From NCBI RefSeq assembly GCF_018613415.1, contig NZ_JAGGQG010000002.1, positions 1 to 64,000 on the forward strand: a DNA stretch of 64,000 bases, given 5' to 3'. The stretch comes from Bacillus sp. ISL-18 (GTDB lineage Bacteria > Bacillota > Bacilli > Bacillales > Cytobacillaceae). The stretch's first letter is position 1. Every line of letters begins with the position of its first letter. Both the position numbers and the translations under genes were made by a program. Below are positions 35,023-43,667 of the stretch, one piece after another. Below the pieces are notes generated by a model. The model did no database searches. It saw nothing but the letters and a program-made list of their open reading frames with translations, and was not told the DNA's origin.

Positions 35023-36498
35023 ATGTCAAGTGAATATGTAATGGGGCTTGATATTGGAACAACAAGTGTGAAAGCTTGTCTGTTTACGTTAAAGGGAAAA
35101 TTAGTAGCCGAAGTAGAGAAAATGAACACGTCCTCATATCCCCATCAAGGCTGGGTGGAGCAAGATCCTATTGAAATTGAACAAGCTTCCATTCAAGCTA
35201 TAAGAGAAGTAATTGAAAAAGCAGCTATCGAGAAAAGTGAGTTAGTTTCCATTGGCTTTTCTGCTGCGATGCATTCACTAGTTTGTATAGATGACGAAGG
35301 AAGACCAATATCTCCAGCACTTATTTGGGCGGATGGCAGGAGTTATGAACAAGCTGAAAATATTATGAAAACCCTGGGAAATCAGGTTTATTCCCAAACC
35401 GGAACTCCGATTCATCCAATGACACCTTTTGTAAAACTAGTCTGGATGAAAGAAACAGGATATGAGCCTTACAAAAGAGCCCAATATTTTATGTCCATTA
35501 AGGAATACTTACTGCAATGCTGGTTTGGTAAAAGAGTAATCGACTATTCCATGGCATCAGCTACAGGATTATTCAACCCACAAACACATAAATGGGTACA
35601 GGAATTATTAGAACTTGCAGGTATTAAAGAAGACCAGCTTTCCGAAATTGTTCCTCCGACAAAAATCCTAACAGGTATTAATCAAGCAAAGGCTGAAGAA
35701 ATGGGTATAAACCCGCAGATGCCATTTGTTGTAGGGGCTGCAGACGGCCAATTGGCAAATCTCGGCATTGGAGCTATTTTACCTGGTGAAGTGGCTGTAT
35801 CTGTAGGTACGAGCGGTGCAATCAGGCAGCTTACAAGAGGAGTAAGGATTGGTGAAAATCAAGAAACTTTCTGTTATTCCTTTACAGAAGATACCTCTAT
35901 TATTGGTGGTCCAACTAACAATGGAGGAGTAGTTCTGCAATGGCTGAAGGATCTTTTACAAGATGATCGAAGTTTTACAGACTTTTTAGCTGATGCAAAA
36001 AAGGTTGGGCCGGGGGCAGGTGGAATCCTCTTTCTTCCTTATCTAAATGGTGAACGAGCTCCTCTCTGGAATCAACGGGCAAAAGGGAATTTCTATGGAG
36101 TTTCGATAACCCATAAAAAAGAACATTTTATTCGAGCTGTGCTAGAAGGAATTACGTTTAATCTTTATCAAATAGGTAAAGCCCTGGAAAGGTTAGCCGG
36201 TGAGCCGAAAAAGATTTATGTTAACGGTGGTTTAGCCAGATCTCCATTATGGCTGCAAATGATGGCAGATATTTTTGAAGCAGAGATTTATGTTTCGGAA
36301 AGCCACCATAGTGCTGCCTGGGGAGCTGCATGGACAGCCCTTGTCGGGATTCATAAAGTAGAATCTTTTGAAGATATTAAAAAGAATATACCGATGGGGG
36401 AAGCGACCTTACCAAATAAAGATACAAGCGAAATTTATAAGGGAATCTATCAGAATTATATCGAATTGGCTACAGATATGAAAAAGTACTTTAAATAG
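35023..36498 (+). CDS. gntK: FGGY gluconokinase (GntK-like)
   Basis: 491-residue FGGY carbohydrate kinase. The whole chain resembles Bacillus GntK: MGLDIGTTSVKACLF (phosphate loop), SFSAAMHSL, GTPIHPMTPF, SIKEYLLQ, DYSMASATGLFN, VGTSGAIRQ, FCYSFTEDTSIIGGPTNNGG and the AWGAAWTALV C-terminal segment. FGGY family members with this pattern phosphorylate gluconate; xylulokinase is the main alternative but lacks GTPIHPM and GGPTNNGG. It therefore supplies 6-phosphogluconate for the Gnd enzyme encoded in the same island. RBS AAAGGAAG. Confidence 0.88.
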   Translation: MSSEYVMGLDIGTTSVKACLFTLKGKLVAEVEKMNTSSYPHQGWVEQDPIEIEQASIQAIREVIEKAAIEKSELVSIGFSAAMHSLVCIDDEGRPISPALIWADGRSYEQAENIMKTLGNQVYSQTGTPIHPMTPFVKLVWMKETGYEPYKRAQYFMSIKEYLLQCWFGKRVIDYSMASATGLFNPQTHKWVQELLELAGIKEDQLSEIVPPTKILTGINQAKAEEMGINPQMPFVVGAADGQLANLGIGAILPGEVAVSVGTSGAIRQLTRGVRIGENQETFCYSFTEDTSIIGGPTNNGGVVLQWLKDLLQDDRSFTDFLADAKKVGPGAGGILFLPYLNGERAPLWNQRAKGNFYGVSITHKKEHFIRAVLEGITFNLYQIGKALERLAGEPKKIYVNGGLARSPLWLQMMADIFEAEIYVSESHHSAAWGAAWTALVGIHKVESFEDIKKNIPMGEATLPNKDTSEIYKGIYQNYIELATDMKKYFK

Positions 36499-36517
36499 AA
36501 AATTAAGGGGGAAGCTT

Positions 36518-37294
36518 ATGCTTGAGGAAATATTAAAACAAGTTCAAACAGGAACCCTTAGTATTACAGAGGCGAAAGAAAGACTAGCGACCTTTGAAAA
36601 TTTAGGTTTTGCTAAAGTGGACCATCATCGTAAGAAACGTCAAGGCTTTGCTGAGGTCATTTATGGAGAAGGAAAAACAGCTGAGCAAATTATCTCAATT
36701 GTTCAAGCTTTACGGGCGCGGAATAACGAAATCCTTGTCACAAGGGTATCTAAAGAAAAAGCAGAAGTCATCCTGCATACTTGTCCGGAACTTACTTATA
36801 ATGAAACAGCGCATATTCTTTTTTGGAAAGATGAAACGGGGCCAATAAAAAACAAAGAGGGATACATTGCTGTAATAGCAGCAGGTACCTCTGATTTAAG
36901 AGTGGCAGAGGAAGCTGCCGTTACTGCAGAAGTTTTAGGCAGCCCAGTTCATCGCATTTATGATGTTGGGGTTGCAGGAATACATCGTCTTTTGAACCAT
37001 GCGGAAGAAATTCAAGAGGCAACGGTATCTGTTGTGGTGGCAGGAATGGAAGGAGCCCTTCCAAGTGTGGTTGGAGGACTTGTCTCACACCCTGTTATTG
37101 CTGTTCCGACTAGCATTGGGTATGGAGCTAATTTTCATGGATTATCTGCCCTTTTAACGATGCTAAATTCATGTGCCTCGGGAATTAGTGTGGTCAATAT
37201 TGATAATGGGTTTGGCGGCGGCTACAACGCAGTCTTAATTCATCAACTAGCACAAAAAGGGGAAACCGTAAAAAATGAAGACACTTTACTTTGA
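36518..37294 (+). CDS. larB: nickel-pincer cofactor biosynthesis protein LarB
   Basis: Carboxylates the pyridinium ring of nicotinate adenine dinucleotide and hydrolyses the product, the first step of nickel-pincer synthesis. The C-terminal two thirds have the PurE (AIR carboxylase) fold: AAGTSDLRVAEEAAVTAEV, YDVGVAGIHRLL, VVVAGMEGALPSVVGGLVS, PTSIGYGANFHGLSALLTML and ASGISVVNIDNGFGGG. The N-terminal ~90 residues are the LarB-specific part. RBS AAGGGGGAAG. Its end overlaps larC by 20 nt, typical of translational coupling. Confidence 0.95.
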   Translation: MLEEILKQVQTGTLSITEAKERLATFENLGFAKVDHHRKKRQGFAEVIYGEGKTAEQIISIVQALRARNNEILVTRVSKEKAEVILHTCPELTYNETAHILFWKDETGPIKNKEGYIAVIAAGTSDLRVAEEAAVTAEVLGSPVHRIYDVGVAGIHRLLNHAEEIQEATVSVVVAGMEGALPSVVGGLVSHPVIAVPTSIGYGANFHGLSALLTMLNSCASGISVVNIDNGFGGGYNAVLIHQLAQKGETVKNEDTLL

Positions 37295-38240
37295 TTGTTT
37301 TTCAGGAATTAGCGGGGATATGGTCATTGGTGCACTAATCGATGCAGGAGCAGACCCGGAACTTTTAGAGGCAGAATTGAAGAAGCTTAAATTAGACGGC
37401 GAATATGAATTAAAGTGGAAAAAGATCGTCAAGAATGGAATTACGAGTACTAAGTTTGATGTGATTTTAAAAAATACGCCTAGTCAAATTGAGATATCTG
37501 CTGAACAAGGTAAAGAGCATACTCATAACCATGTTCATGGAACCCAAGACCATCATCATGAGCACCATGATAATGATCATGAACATAGTCACGATCATGA
37601 ACATAGTCACGATCATGGGCATAGTCACGATCATGGACATAGTCACGATCATGGACATAGTCACGGTCATGAACATAGTCACGACCATGTGCACAGTCAT
37701 AATCATGATCATGGCCACCACCATCATCACGAACACCGTGCCTATAAAGATATTGTAGAATTAATAGATGCAGCTGATTTTGCTAGTCCAGTGAAAGAAA
37801 CTGCTTTAAGGATATTTAAACGGATTGGTGAAGCGGAAGGGCTTATTCATGGTATTCCTTTAGAAAAGGTTCATTTCCATGAGGTAGGTGCCATTGATTC
37901 CATTATCGATATTATAGGTGCAGCGATATTAATTCATCAATTAAATGTTGAATCAATAAAGTCATCCCCTATTCCAGTAGGAACGGGAAGAATCCGTATT
38001 GACCATGGAATTTATCCAGTTCCGGCTCCTGCCACACTTGAGATTCTTAAAGGAGTTCCAATTGAACAGTCGGATATAAGGGCAGAGTTAACCACACCCA
38101 CTGGAGCGGCTATTATAGCGGTACTATCTGAGGAATTCGGGCCAATTCCTTCAATGAAAATTTCTTCTATTGGCTATGGTGCAGGAACAAAAACCTTTAA
38201 ACAGCATCCCAATGTACTTAGAGTAATTATCGGTAATTAA
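37275..38240 (+). CDS. larC: LarC-type protein with a His-rich tract and no C-terminal half
   Basis: LarC inserts nickel into the pincer ligand (CTP-dependent cyclometallase). The N-terminal half (LarC1) is intact: YFDCFSGISGDMVIGALIDAG, AEGLIHGIPLEKVHFHEVGAIDSIIDI, PIPVGTGRIRIDHGIYPVPAP and YGAGTKTFKQHPNVLRVIIGN at the end. Between residues 82 and 154 lies a 73-residue stretch with 38 His, made of Asp/His/Ser/Gly repeats. The gene stops at 321 residues; full-length LarC has a further ~150-residue domain (LarC2) carrying the CTP-binding activity. A terminator and an intergenic repeat follow directly and I see no LarC2 remnant. It could be encoded elsewhere or be dispensable here. Confidence 0.88.
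   Translation: MKTLYFDCFSGISGDMVIGALIDAGADPELLEAELKKLKLDGEYELKWKKIVKNGITSTKFDVILKNTPSQIEISAEQGKEHTHNHVHGTQDHHHEHHDNDHEHSHDHEHSHDHGHSHDHGHSHDHGHSHGHEHSHDHVHSHNHDHGHHHHHEHRAYKDIVELIDAADFASPVKETALRIFKRIGEAEGLIHGIPLEKVHFHEVGAIDSIIDIIGAAILIHQLNVESIKSSPIPVGTGRIRIDHGIYPVPAPATLEILKGVPIEQSDIRAELTTPTGAAIIAVLSEEFGPIPSMKISSIGYGAGTKTFKQHPNVLRVIIGN
37583..37695 (+). repeat. 18-bp CAT/CAC-rich repeat inside larC
   Basis: Repeated units of the type CATAGTCACGATCATGGA encode the His-rich tract; at least six copies are recognisable, with slippage-prone identity. Confidence 0.8.
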
Positions 38241-38247
38241 AATAAGA

Positions 38248-38288
38248 AGGTGTCCCAAAAGTATAACTCTTTGGGCACCTTCTTTTCT
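38248..38288 (+). terminator. terminator after larC
   Basis: AAGGTGTCCCAAAAG/CTTTGGGCACCTT stem followed by T-rich tail. Confidence 0.85.
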
Positions 38289-38303
38289 ATACATTAACCT
38301 AGT

Positions 38304-38436
38304 CTGTTGATTTCCGCTCCAGGCGCTTCGCTTTCCGCGGGCGGTACGGGGAGCCTCCTCGTCGCTTCGCTCCTGCGGGGTCTCCCCTGCCCCGTACTCC
38401 CGCAGGAGTCTTCGCGCCTTCCGCTCCAATCAACAG
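38304..38436. repeat. GC-rich dispersed Bacillus intergenic repeat
   Basis: About 130 bp of sequence far richer in G+C than its neighbours with short inverted ends (CTGTTGAT ... ATCAACAG) and internal palindromes such as CGCTTTCCGCGGGCGG and CTCCTGCGGGG/CCCGCAGGAG. I recognise this as a repeat found in many Bacillus intergenic regions; function unknown, possibly small mobile element or RNA. Confidence 0.7.
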
Positions 38437-38483
38437 AGTGTGCAAAAATTATTCCATCAACCACCTTTTGGGTCAGCCTTTAT

Positions 38484-38762
38484 TTAAGTCCATTTTATCT
38501 CTTTTAATAGTTGCTGCCTAAATAACTGAATGATAAATTCATTGTAAAAGTCATTCCTCACAATCACTTGATAGTTGTTATTCGGATGAATGTAATAATG
38601 AATATCTGTTAATACCCTATTATCATCAAAATACTGCCGTACTTTCATAAGGTTTTTCTTTAACTCAGAATTCAATAAGGTAATGAAAAATTCAATATCG
38701 TTACCGTTCGTTGTTTCTTTTAGTTCGATATGCTTTTTGTCATACGTGTACTCGACTCTCAT
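38484..38762 (-). CDS. conserved hypothetical protein
   Basis: A 92-residue acidic/charged protein (EYTYDKKHIELKETTNG at the start, YYIHPNNNYQVIVRNDFYNE in the second half). I do not recognise a domain. I chose the ATG at 38762 because GGGGG lies 10-15 nt upstream and the longer reading frame runs into the transporter gene. It follows the ArsB/NhaD-type gene by 17 bp in the same direction, suggesting co-transcription. Confidence 0.65.
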   Translation of the reverse strand: MRVEYTYDKKHIELKETTNGNDIEFFITLLNSELKKNLMKVRQYFDDNRVLTDIHYYIHPNNNYQVIVRNDFYNEFIIQLFRQQLLKEIKWT

Positions 38763-38779
38763 TCCCAATCCCAATCCCC

Positions 38780-40060
38780 CTATAGTAAGTATCTTAAATA
38801 GATGTAGATGGTACAAATTACAATTGAAAGAATCATTAACGGAAAAGCGATTAATAGGAACTTCCCAAAGGTAATCTGATGACCTTCCTTTGCAGCCAGA
38901 CCAGCTACAATCACGTTGGCACTTGCGCCGATCAATGTACCATTCCCCCCAAGACAGGCTCCAAGAGACAGGCTCCACCAGAGTGGTTCCAAATTGTGAA
39001 TCCCCAGTTCACCCATATCCTTGATCATCGGAATCATCGTGGCGACAAAGGGAATGTTATCGATAAAGGCAGAGGCAATCGCACTAACCCAGAGAATTAA
39101 GATCGATGTAGAGGTAACATCCCCGCCGGTCAAATGAACGGAGTAATTGGCTAATAAAGAGATGACTCCTGTTTCAATCAAGCCCGAAACAAGTACAAAC
39201 AACCCTATAAAGAAGAGTATGGTTGTCCACTCCACCTTTGAAAAAGACTTATCCAAATATTCTTCTCCTGTTAATAAAAGTAAGAGAAAGGCCCCTGCTA
39301 GGGCCACAGTTGCTGATTCAATATGCAGCAGTTGATGCAGGAAAAATCCTATAATTGTTAAGAAAAGGGCTGTTAATGACTTAATTAATAGTTTTTTATC
39401 GGTGATTTCTTCTTTTTCATCAAGGTCCATTAAACTAGCCTTCAATTCAGTTGAAGTACGAAGCTGCTTCCGATAGAGGAAGGCTAAAATACAGATATTG
39501 ACAAATAAAATGAAAAAAGATATGGCAGCAAGATTGTTAATAAAAGCGATGAACGTTAGTTCCTTTACAGCACTTCCCAGCATGATATTTGGCGGATCAC
39601 CAATTAAGGTAGAAGTTCCGCCGATATTAGAGGCGATAACCTCCGTAATTAAAAACGGTATGGGATTGACACGTAATTGTCTTGTGATACTAAATGTCAC
39701 AGGTACCATTAGTAGAACCGTGGTGACATTATCTAAAAAAGCGGAGCCTAATGCTGTAATCACTCCTAGGGCGATTAATATCCTCAATGGATCGCCTTTC
39801 ACCTTTTTAGCTGACCAAATGGCGATAAATTTGAATAACCCTGTCTCAGTTGTAATGGCAACAATAATCATCATCCCCGTCAACAACCCGAGTGTATTAA
39901 AATCAATGTGATGTAAGGCCGTTTCTTGACCAACAATCCCTAAAAGGACCATCATGATTCCACCAGCCATTGCGATAATGGTGCGGTGAATCTTCTCGGT
40001 GACGATAAAAGCGTAGGTAATTAAAAATACACCTATTGCCATGATTGCTTGGATTGACAT
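38780..40060 (-). CDS. ArsB/NhaD-family ion transporter
   Basis: 426 residues, about 11 membrane segments. The family pattern of two pseudo-symmetric halves is present, with NTLGLLTGMMIIVAITTETGLFKFIAIWSAKKV in the first half and LGACLGGNGTLIGASANVIVAGL in the second; SNIGGTSTLIGDPPNIMLGS is the matching motif in the middle. Members exchange Na+/H+ or export arsenite/silicate; no arsR or arsC is adjacent, so sodium/proton or organic-anion transport is the more cautious guess. Confidence 0.88.
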   Translation of the reverse strand: MSIQAIMAIGVFLITYAFIVTEKIHRTIIAMAGGIMMVLLGIVGQETALHHIDFNTLGLLTGMMIIVAITTETGLFKFIAIWSAKKVKGDPLRILIALGVITALGSAFLDNVTTVLLMVPVTFSITRQLRVNPIPFLITEVIASNIGGTSTLIGDPPNIMLGSAVKELTFIAFINNLAAISFFILFVNICILAFLYRKQLRTSTELKASLMDLDEKEEITDKKLLIKSLTALFLTIIGFFLHQLLHIESATVALAGAFLLLLLTGEEYLDKSFSKVEWTTILFFIGLFVLVSGLIETGVISLLANYSVHLTGGDVTSTSILILWVSAIASAFIDNIPFVATMIPMIKDMGELGIHNLEPLWWSLSLGACLGGNGTLIGASANVIVAGLAAKEGHQITFGKFLLIAFPLMILSIVICTIYIYLRYLL

Positions 40061-40107
40061 GTATGAACCACTTCCCCCTCTATAGTTTTACATCATTGAA
40101 AAATGCA

Positions 40108-40138
40108 AAAAAGGAGCCTGTATTGACAGACTCCACCA
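40108..40138 (-). terminator. terminator of the 5'-nucleotidase-like gene
   Basis: On the reverse strand GGAGTCTGT/ACAGGCTCC stem is followed by TTTTTT. Confidence 0.7.
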
Positions 40139-40253
40139 CAAAATCAATATATGTATTATATGTTTTATTGTAATAAACTATCCACGGGATGTAAAGGGAA
40201 TATATTCGCTTAGGAATCAGTCAGCCTTGTTTCTTTCAAAATCTCAGTTGTTT

Positions 40254-41357
40254 TTATAATCCCAACTTCTTAATAAAATCAACAGTCTCCTCATGTTCCT
40301 CTTTGACTAGTTTATACAATCCTATATCAGTTTTGACGAGGGACTTTCCATTTTCATCTGCAATGGGCTTTGTGTATGATTTTTGTGCAACTATCTGCCA
40401 TTTCCCTGATCGATTGCTTAATTCAAGATCAATGATACCAAGGCGGCTCCCAAAGGCTGCAGCCATCACGACGGGTTTTCCGTTGATTTCTCCTGTCTCC
40501 AAATTAGTATTTGGCAGCGCTTGATAGACAGGACCAGGAAAGACGCTGTGTGAATGCCCTGCCAGAACGACATCGATTTCCGGAATTTGCGTTAAATAAT
40601 AAACGGCATTTTCGGTATCGGCATGATAGGGTTCACTGCTAATCCCTGTGTGGGCAAGGGCGATAATTAAATCAGCTCCCTCTGCCTTAAGAATCGGTAC
40701 AAACTCCTTAGCCGTTTCAACCATGGGTTTCGCAAACACTTTTCCTTCGAGATTGGCTTTGTCCCACTTCATAATATGCGTAGGCATTAAAGCAATAAGG
40801 CCAATTTTTAGCTCGTGTGACTTGCCGCTTTGATCCACTACTTTTCTATTTAGTATCGTATAGGGTTTAAAGTATGGTTGGTTTGTCTTTACTGAGAACA
40901 CATTTGTATTAAGGACAGGCATCCTTGCCCCTTTTAATGCAGTCTTTAAAAAGCTTAATCCGTAATTAAATTCATGATTTCCAATTGCGATTGCATCATA
41001 TTTTAAATAATTAAATGCCCGGTAGACGGGATGTATTTTTCCTTTATGCATTCCTCTGATTCTGGCCAGATATTCGCCGAGTGGATTGCCTTTTAAATGA
41101 TCTCCATCATCGAACAACAATGTGTTTTTACTTTCCTTCCGAGCCAGACGGATGAGTGTCGCTGTCTTAACCAATCCAATTCGATTGTCCATTTTTGTTT
41201 GATAGTAATCATAATTTAGCAAATCTGCATGTAAATCAGTGGTTTCTAATATCCGCAAATTCACCAATGCCTGACTCTCTGGTCTCGGCTCGGCTGCAAG
41301 AGTATTAGATGTAAAAGTAAAAAATAATATGAATAAAGATATCATTCTTTTTTTCAA
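40254..41357 (-). CDS. secreted metallophosphatase (5'-nucleotidase/cyclic phosphodiesterase, catalytic domain only)
   Basis: 367 residues with a Sec signal peptide (first ~22 residues, ending LAAEPR). Calcineurin-like metal motifs are complete: LETTDLHADLLN, DDGDHLKGNP, GNHEFNYG, ALAHTG and VVLAGHSHSVFPG. CpdB/YfkN-type enzymes carry a further C-terminal nucleotide-binding domain of ~200 residues that is absent here, with no frameshift to explain it. Probable role: dephosphorylating extracellular nucleotides to release phosphate and nucleosides. TTG start with GGAGG upstream. Confidence 0.85.
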   Translation of the reverse strand: MKKRMISLFILFFTFTSNTLAAEPRPESQALVNLRILETTDLHADLLNYDYYQTKMDNRIGLVKTATLIRLARKESKNTLLFDDGDHLKGNPLGEYLARIRGMHKGKIHPVYRAFNYLKYDAIAIGNHEFNYGLSFLKTALKGARMPVLNTNVFSVKTNQPYFKPYTILNRKVVDQSGKSHELKIGLIALMPTHIMKWDKANLEGKVFAKPMVETAKEFVPILKAEGADLIIALAHTGISSEPYHADTENAVYYLTQIPEIDVVLAGHSHSVFPGPVYQALPNTNLETGEINGKPVVMAAAFGSRLGIIDLELSNRSGKWQIVAQKSYTKPIADENGKSLVKTDIGLYKLVKEEHEETVDFIKKLGL

Positions 41358-41504
41358 TATGATTACCTCCTACATATCATGGTGTAGAGTAATCTTAGTA
41401 TGGTGTTTTTTTGTCAATTTATCCTCGCACAGTGCTTCCATGCATGAAATAGTAAGAAGTGGCTGTGCTGGGAACAGGAGCCCGTCAACTAGTTAGGCTG
41501 GACT

Positions 41505-43667
41505 TTAACTTCGATTCCGCTGTCGTTTAAAGTGAGTGCCAAAAAACCACCAATTCCAGTCACCGAACAGTCTCATTAAAGCGGGGACTAGCACCATTCT
41601 GACAATTGTTGCATCAATAAAAATGGCCATCGCAATCCCCACGCCAAGCTGCTTTACCGGCATAACCCCTGTAAAAGCAAACGCCCCGGTTACGACAATC
41701 ATGATCGCAGCAGCGGAGGTAATGATTTTACTAGTGAGGGTTAACCCGGAAATGGTGGCTAAGGTATTGTCACCAGTTTGATCGTAAAATTCCTGTATCC
41801 TGGAGATAAGGAAGACCTCATAATCCATAGAAAGTCCAAAGACAAGGGTGAAAACAAATACTGGTAAAATTAATGCAATATCTACAGGTTTTATTCCAAA
41901 ATGTCCCTGCTGAAAGATCCAAACAACCATTCCGAAAGTACAGCCGAGGCTCAACACATTCATTAAGATAGCCTTAAATGGAATGAGTATGGAACGAAAA
42001 GCAGCCATTAGAATCACAAGAGTTGATAGGAAAATTAATAAAAGCCCATATGGTGCCTTTTTATAAATCTCTGCAAAAATTTCTTGTTCAAATTTGATGG
42101 GACCGCCAAAAAAGGCTTGGACACCAAGCTTTTTTTGTGACCAATCTTTTACCCAATCCCTCGCTTTTGGAGAATGCTCCCCGGTATTTAAATAAACCTC
42201 CACTAGCATTTTATCGTTTCTGATAAAGTAGTTCCTTAATCGCGCAAGCCGTGCTGGATCGCCCTTCTGAAGAAACTGATATAGCTGCTCATCATCCCTT
42301 ATTCCTGATGCAGTAAAAGGAGAATTAACCATATTAACCAGCTTATCCTTCTCAAGTGTATGAATGATTGTACCTATTTTCTTGAAATTATTACTCTCCG
42401 TAACCGGACCATTTGTTTTTAGAACAATGGTTACTTTTTTGTCATCTTGTTTCTCTTTTGCAATAAATTGCTTTTGAAATGTTTCCAGTGCCAACCGAGA
42501 AGGGTAATTGGCCGGCAGAGAATCCGTACCGGGAATGGCCAAAACCATTTGTCTTACTGGTACTAGACCAGCTAAAAGAATGGCGAGTGCAAGGACGGCC
42601 ATTATAATCGGATGATTCATCACCAGCTTGGCAAATCTGTGCCAAATGCTATTCTCCTGTTTTATCATCCCAATAATACTTAATTTGTTAATACGCTGTC
42701 CTAAAAGTGAAAGTAATGCCGGAAGAAAGGTTAAAGCGGAAAGAACAGAAATTAGGACGACCAGCATTCCCCCAAGTGCAACATTTTGAAAAATGTCAAT
42801 TTTAATAAACCAAAGTCCAGAAAGCCCAATAAATACACAAAGTCCCGAAAAGATAATCGAACGTCCAGCTGTTCTAACAGTCACCGCAACTGATTCTTGA
42901 ATGGAATTGATTTGCAATTCCTCCTTATAGCGGTTAATGAACAATAAAGCAAAATCAATACTTAGGGCAAGACCTATCATGGGAACAATATTTAGAATAA
43001 AGATCGTTAGATCAACACGATAACTAAAAAGATAAACAGTTCCCATCGTGATTAAGATGGAAACCACTCCAATCACAATGGGAAGGGCTGCCGCAACAAG
43101 ACCCCCGAAAGCAAGGATAAGCACTACTAATGCAATTGGCAGACCAATCATCTCTGCTTTTGCTAAATCCTCCTGGCTGGCGACATTTAAGTCTTGGACA
43201 ATAATGGGTTCTCCAGTCATGGTGACCCTTAAGCCAGGCTGGTCCTTTAGAATCCTTTTTAATTTCGTGATTTCTGTTCCAAGACTTTCTGCTTCTTTGT
43301 CAAAGGTTAGCAATCCATATGCATAATTGCTTTTAATCATCCCTTTTCGATCGAACGGAGAGGTAATATCTCTGGCGGAGTCGAAATTATTAAGTCTATT
43401 AAATGTATCTTGAATAAATTGATGAAATTCCTCAGCACTGATGGTTTTTCCTCTTTCAAAAACAAGGATAATCGAGGATTTGGGTTGCCCAAACTCTTCT
43501 TCCAGTAGTTTCTTTGATTGATTATATTCTCCATTGAATTGGAAGCCATTTCCTCTTAAAACACTAGGCAATTTCTGGGCAAAAAGGCCGAATAAAATTA
43601 TGGCTGCTAACCAACATAGCAATACCCATTTTCGATTTCTATAGATAAATCCCCCTAATTTTTCCAA
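41505..43667 (-). CDS. MMPL-family (RND-type) membrane transporter
   Basis: 720 residues with two repeats of a membrane domain (IGLPIALVVLILAFGGLVAAALP and LLIFLSTLVILMAAFRS) separated by large extracytoplasmic loops, as in YdfJ and mycobacterial MmpL proteins. Motifs GLALSIDFALLFINRYKEE and GLSMDYEVFLISRIQEFYDQTGDN match the Asp-Tyr proton-relay helices. Substrate unknown; lipids or hydrophobic toxins in relatives. TTG start, GGAGG RBS. Monocistronic. Confidence 0.9.
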   Translation of the reverse strand: MEKLGGFIYRNRKWVLLCWLAAIILFGLFAQKLPSVLRGNGFQFNGEYNQSKKLLEEEFGQPKSSIILVFERGKTISAEEFHQFIQDTFNRLNNFDSARDITSPFDRKGMIKSNYAYGLLTFDKEAESLGTEITKLKRILKDQPGLRVTMTGEPIIVQDLNVASQEDLAKAEMIGLPIALVVLILAFGGLVAAALPIVIGVVSILITMGTVYLFSYRVDLTIFILNIVPMIGLALSIDFALLFINRYKEELQINSIQESVAVTVRTAGRSIIFSGLCVFIGLSGLWFIKIDIFQNVALGGMLVVLISVLSALTFLPALLSLLGQRINKLSIIGMIKQENSIWHRFAKLVMNHPIIMAVLALAILLAGLVPVRQMVLAIPGTDSLPANYPSRLALETFQKQFIAKEKQDDKKVTIVLKTNGPVTESNNFKKIGTIIHTLEKDKLVNMVNSPFTASGIRDDEQLYQFLQKGDPARLARLRNYFIRNDKMLVEVYLNTGEHSPKARDWVKDWSQKKLGVQAFFGGPIKFEQEIFAEIYKKAPYGLLLIFLSTLVILMAAFRSILIPFKAILMNVLSLGCTFGMVVWIFQQGHFGIKPVDIALILPVFVFTLVFGLSMDYEVFLISRIQEFYDQTGDNTLATISGLTLTSKIITSAAAIMIVVTGAFAFTGVMPVKQLGVGIAMAIFIDATIVRMVLVPALMRLFGDWNWWFFGTHFKRQRNRS

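Noticed and set aside
35023..36498. Xylulokinase
   Set aside because: FGGY family fits, but GTPIHPM, DYSMASA and GGPTNNGG segments are those of gluconokinases, and no xylose isomerase is present.
37467..37758. Open frames on both strands over the larC His tract
   Set aside because: They arise from the CAT/CAC repeat in other frames and have Met/Ile/Thr runs without RBS.
38240..38484. Frameshifted continuation of larC
   Set aside because: Neither alternative frame after the stop at 38240 reads LarC2-like sequence; the region holds a terminator and a dispersed repeat instead.
40254..41357. Frameshift explaining the short 5'-nucleotidase
   Set aside because: Sequence after the stop gives no nucleotidase C-terminal domain in any frame.
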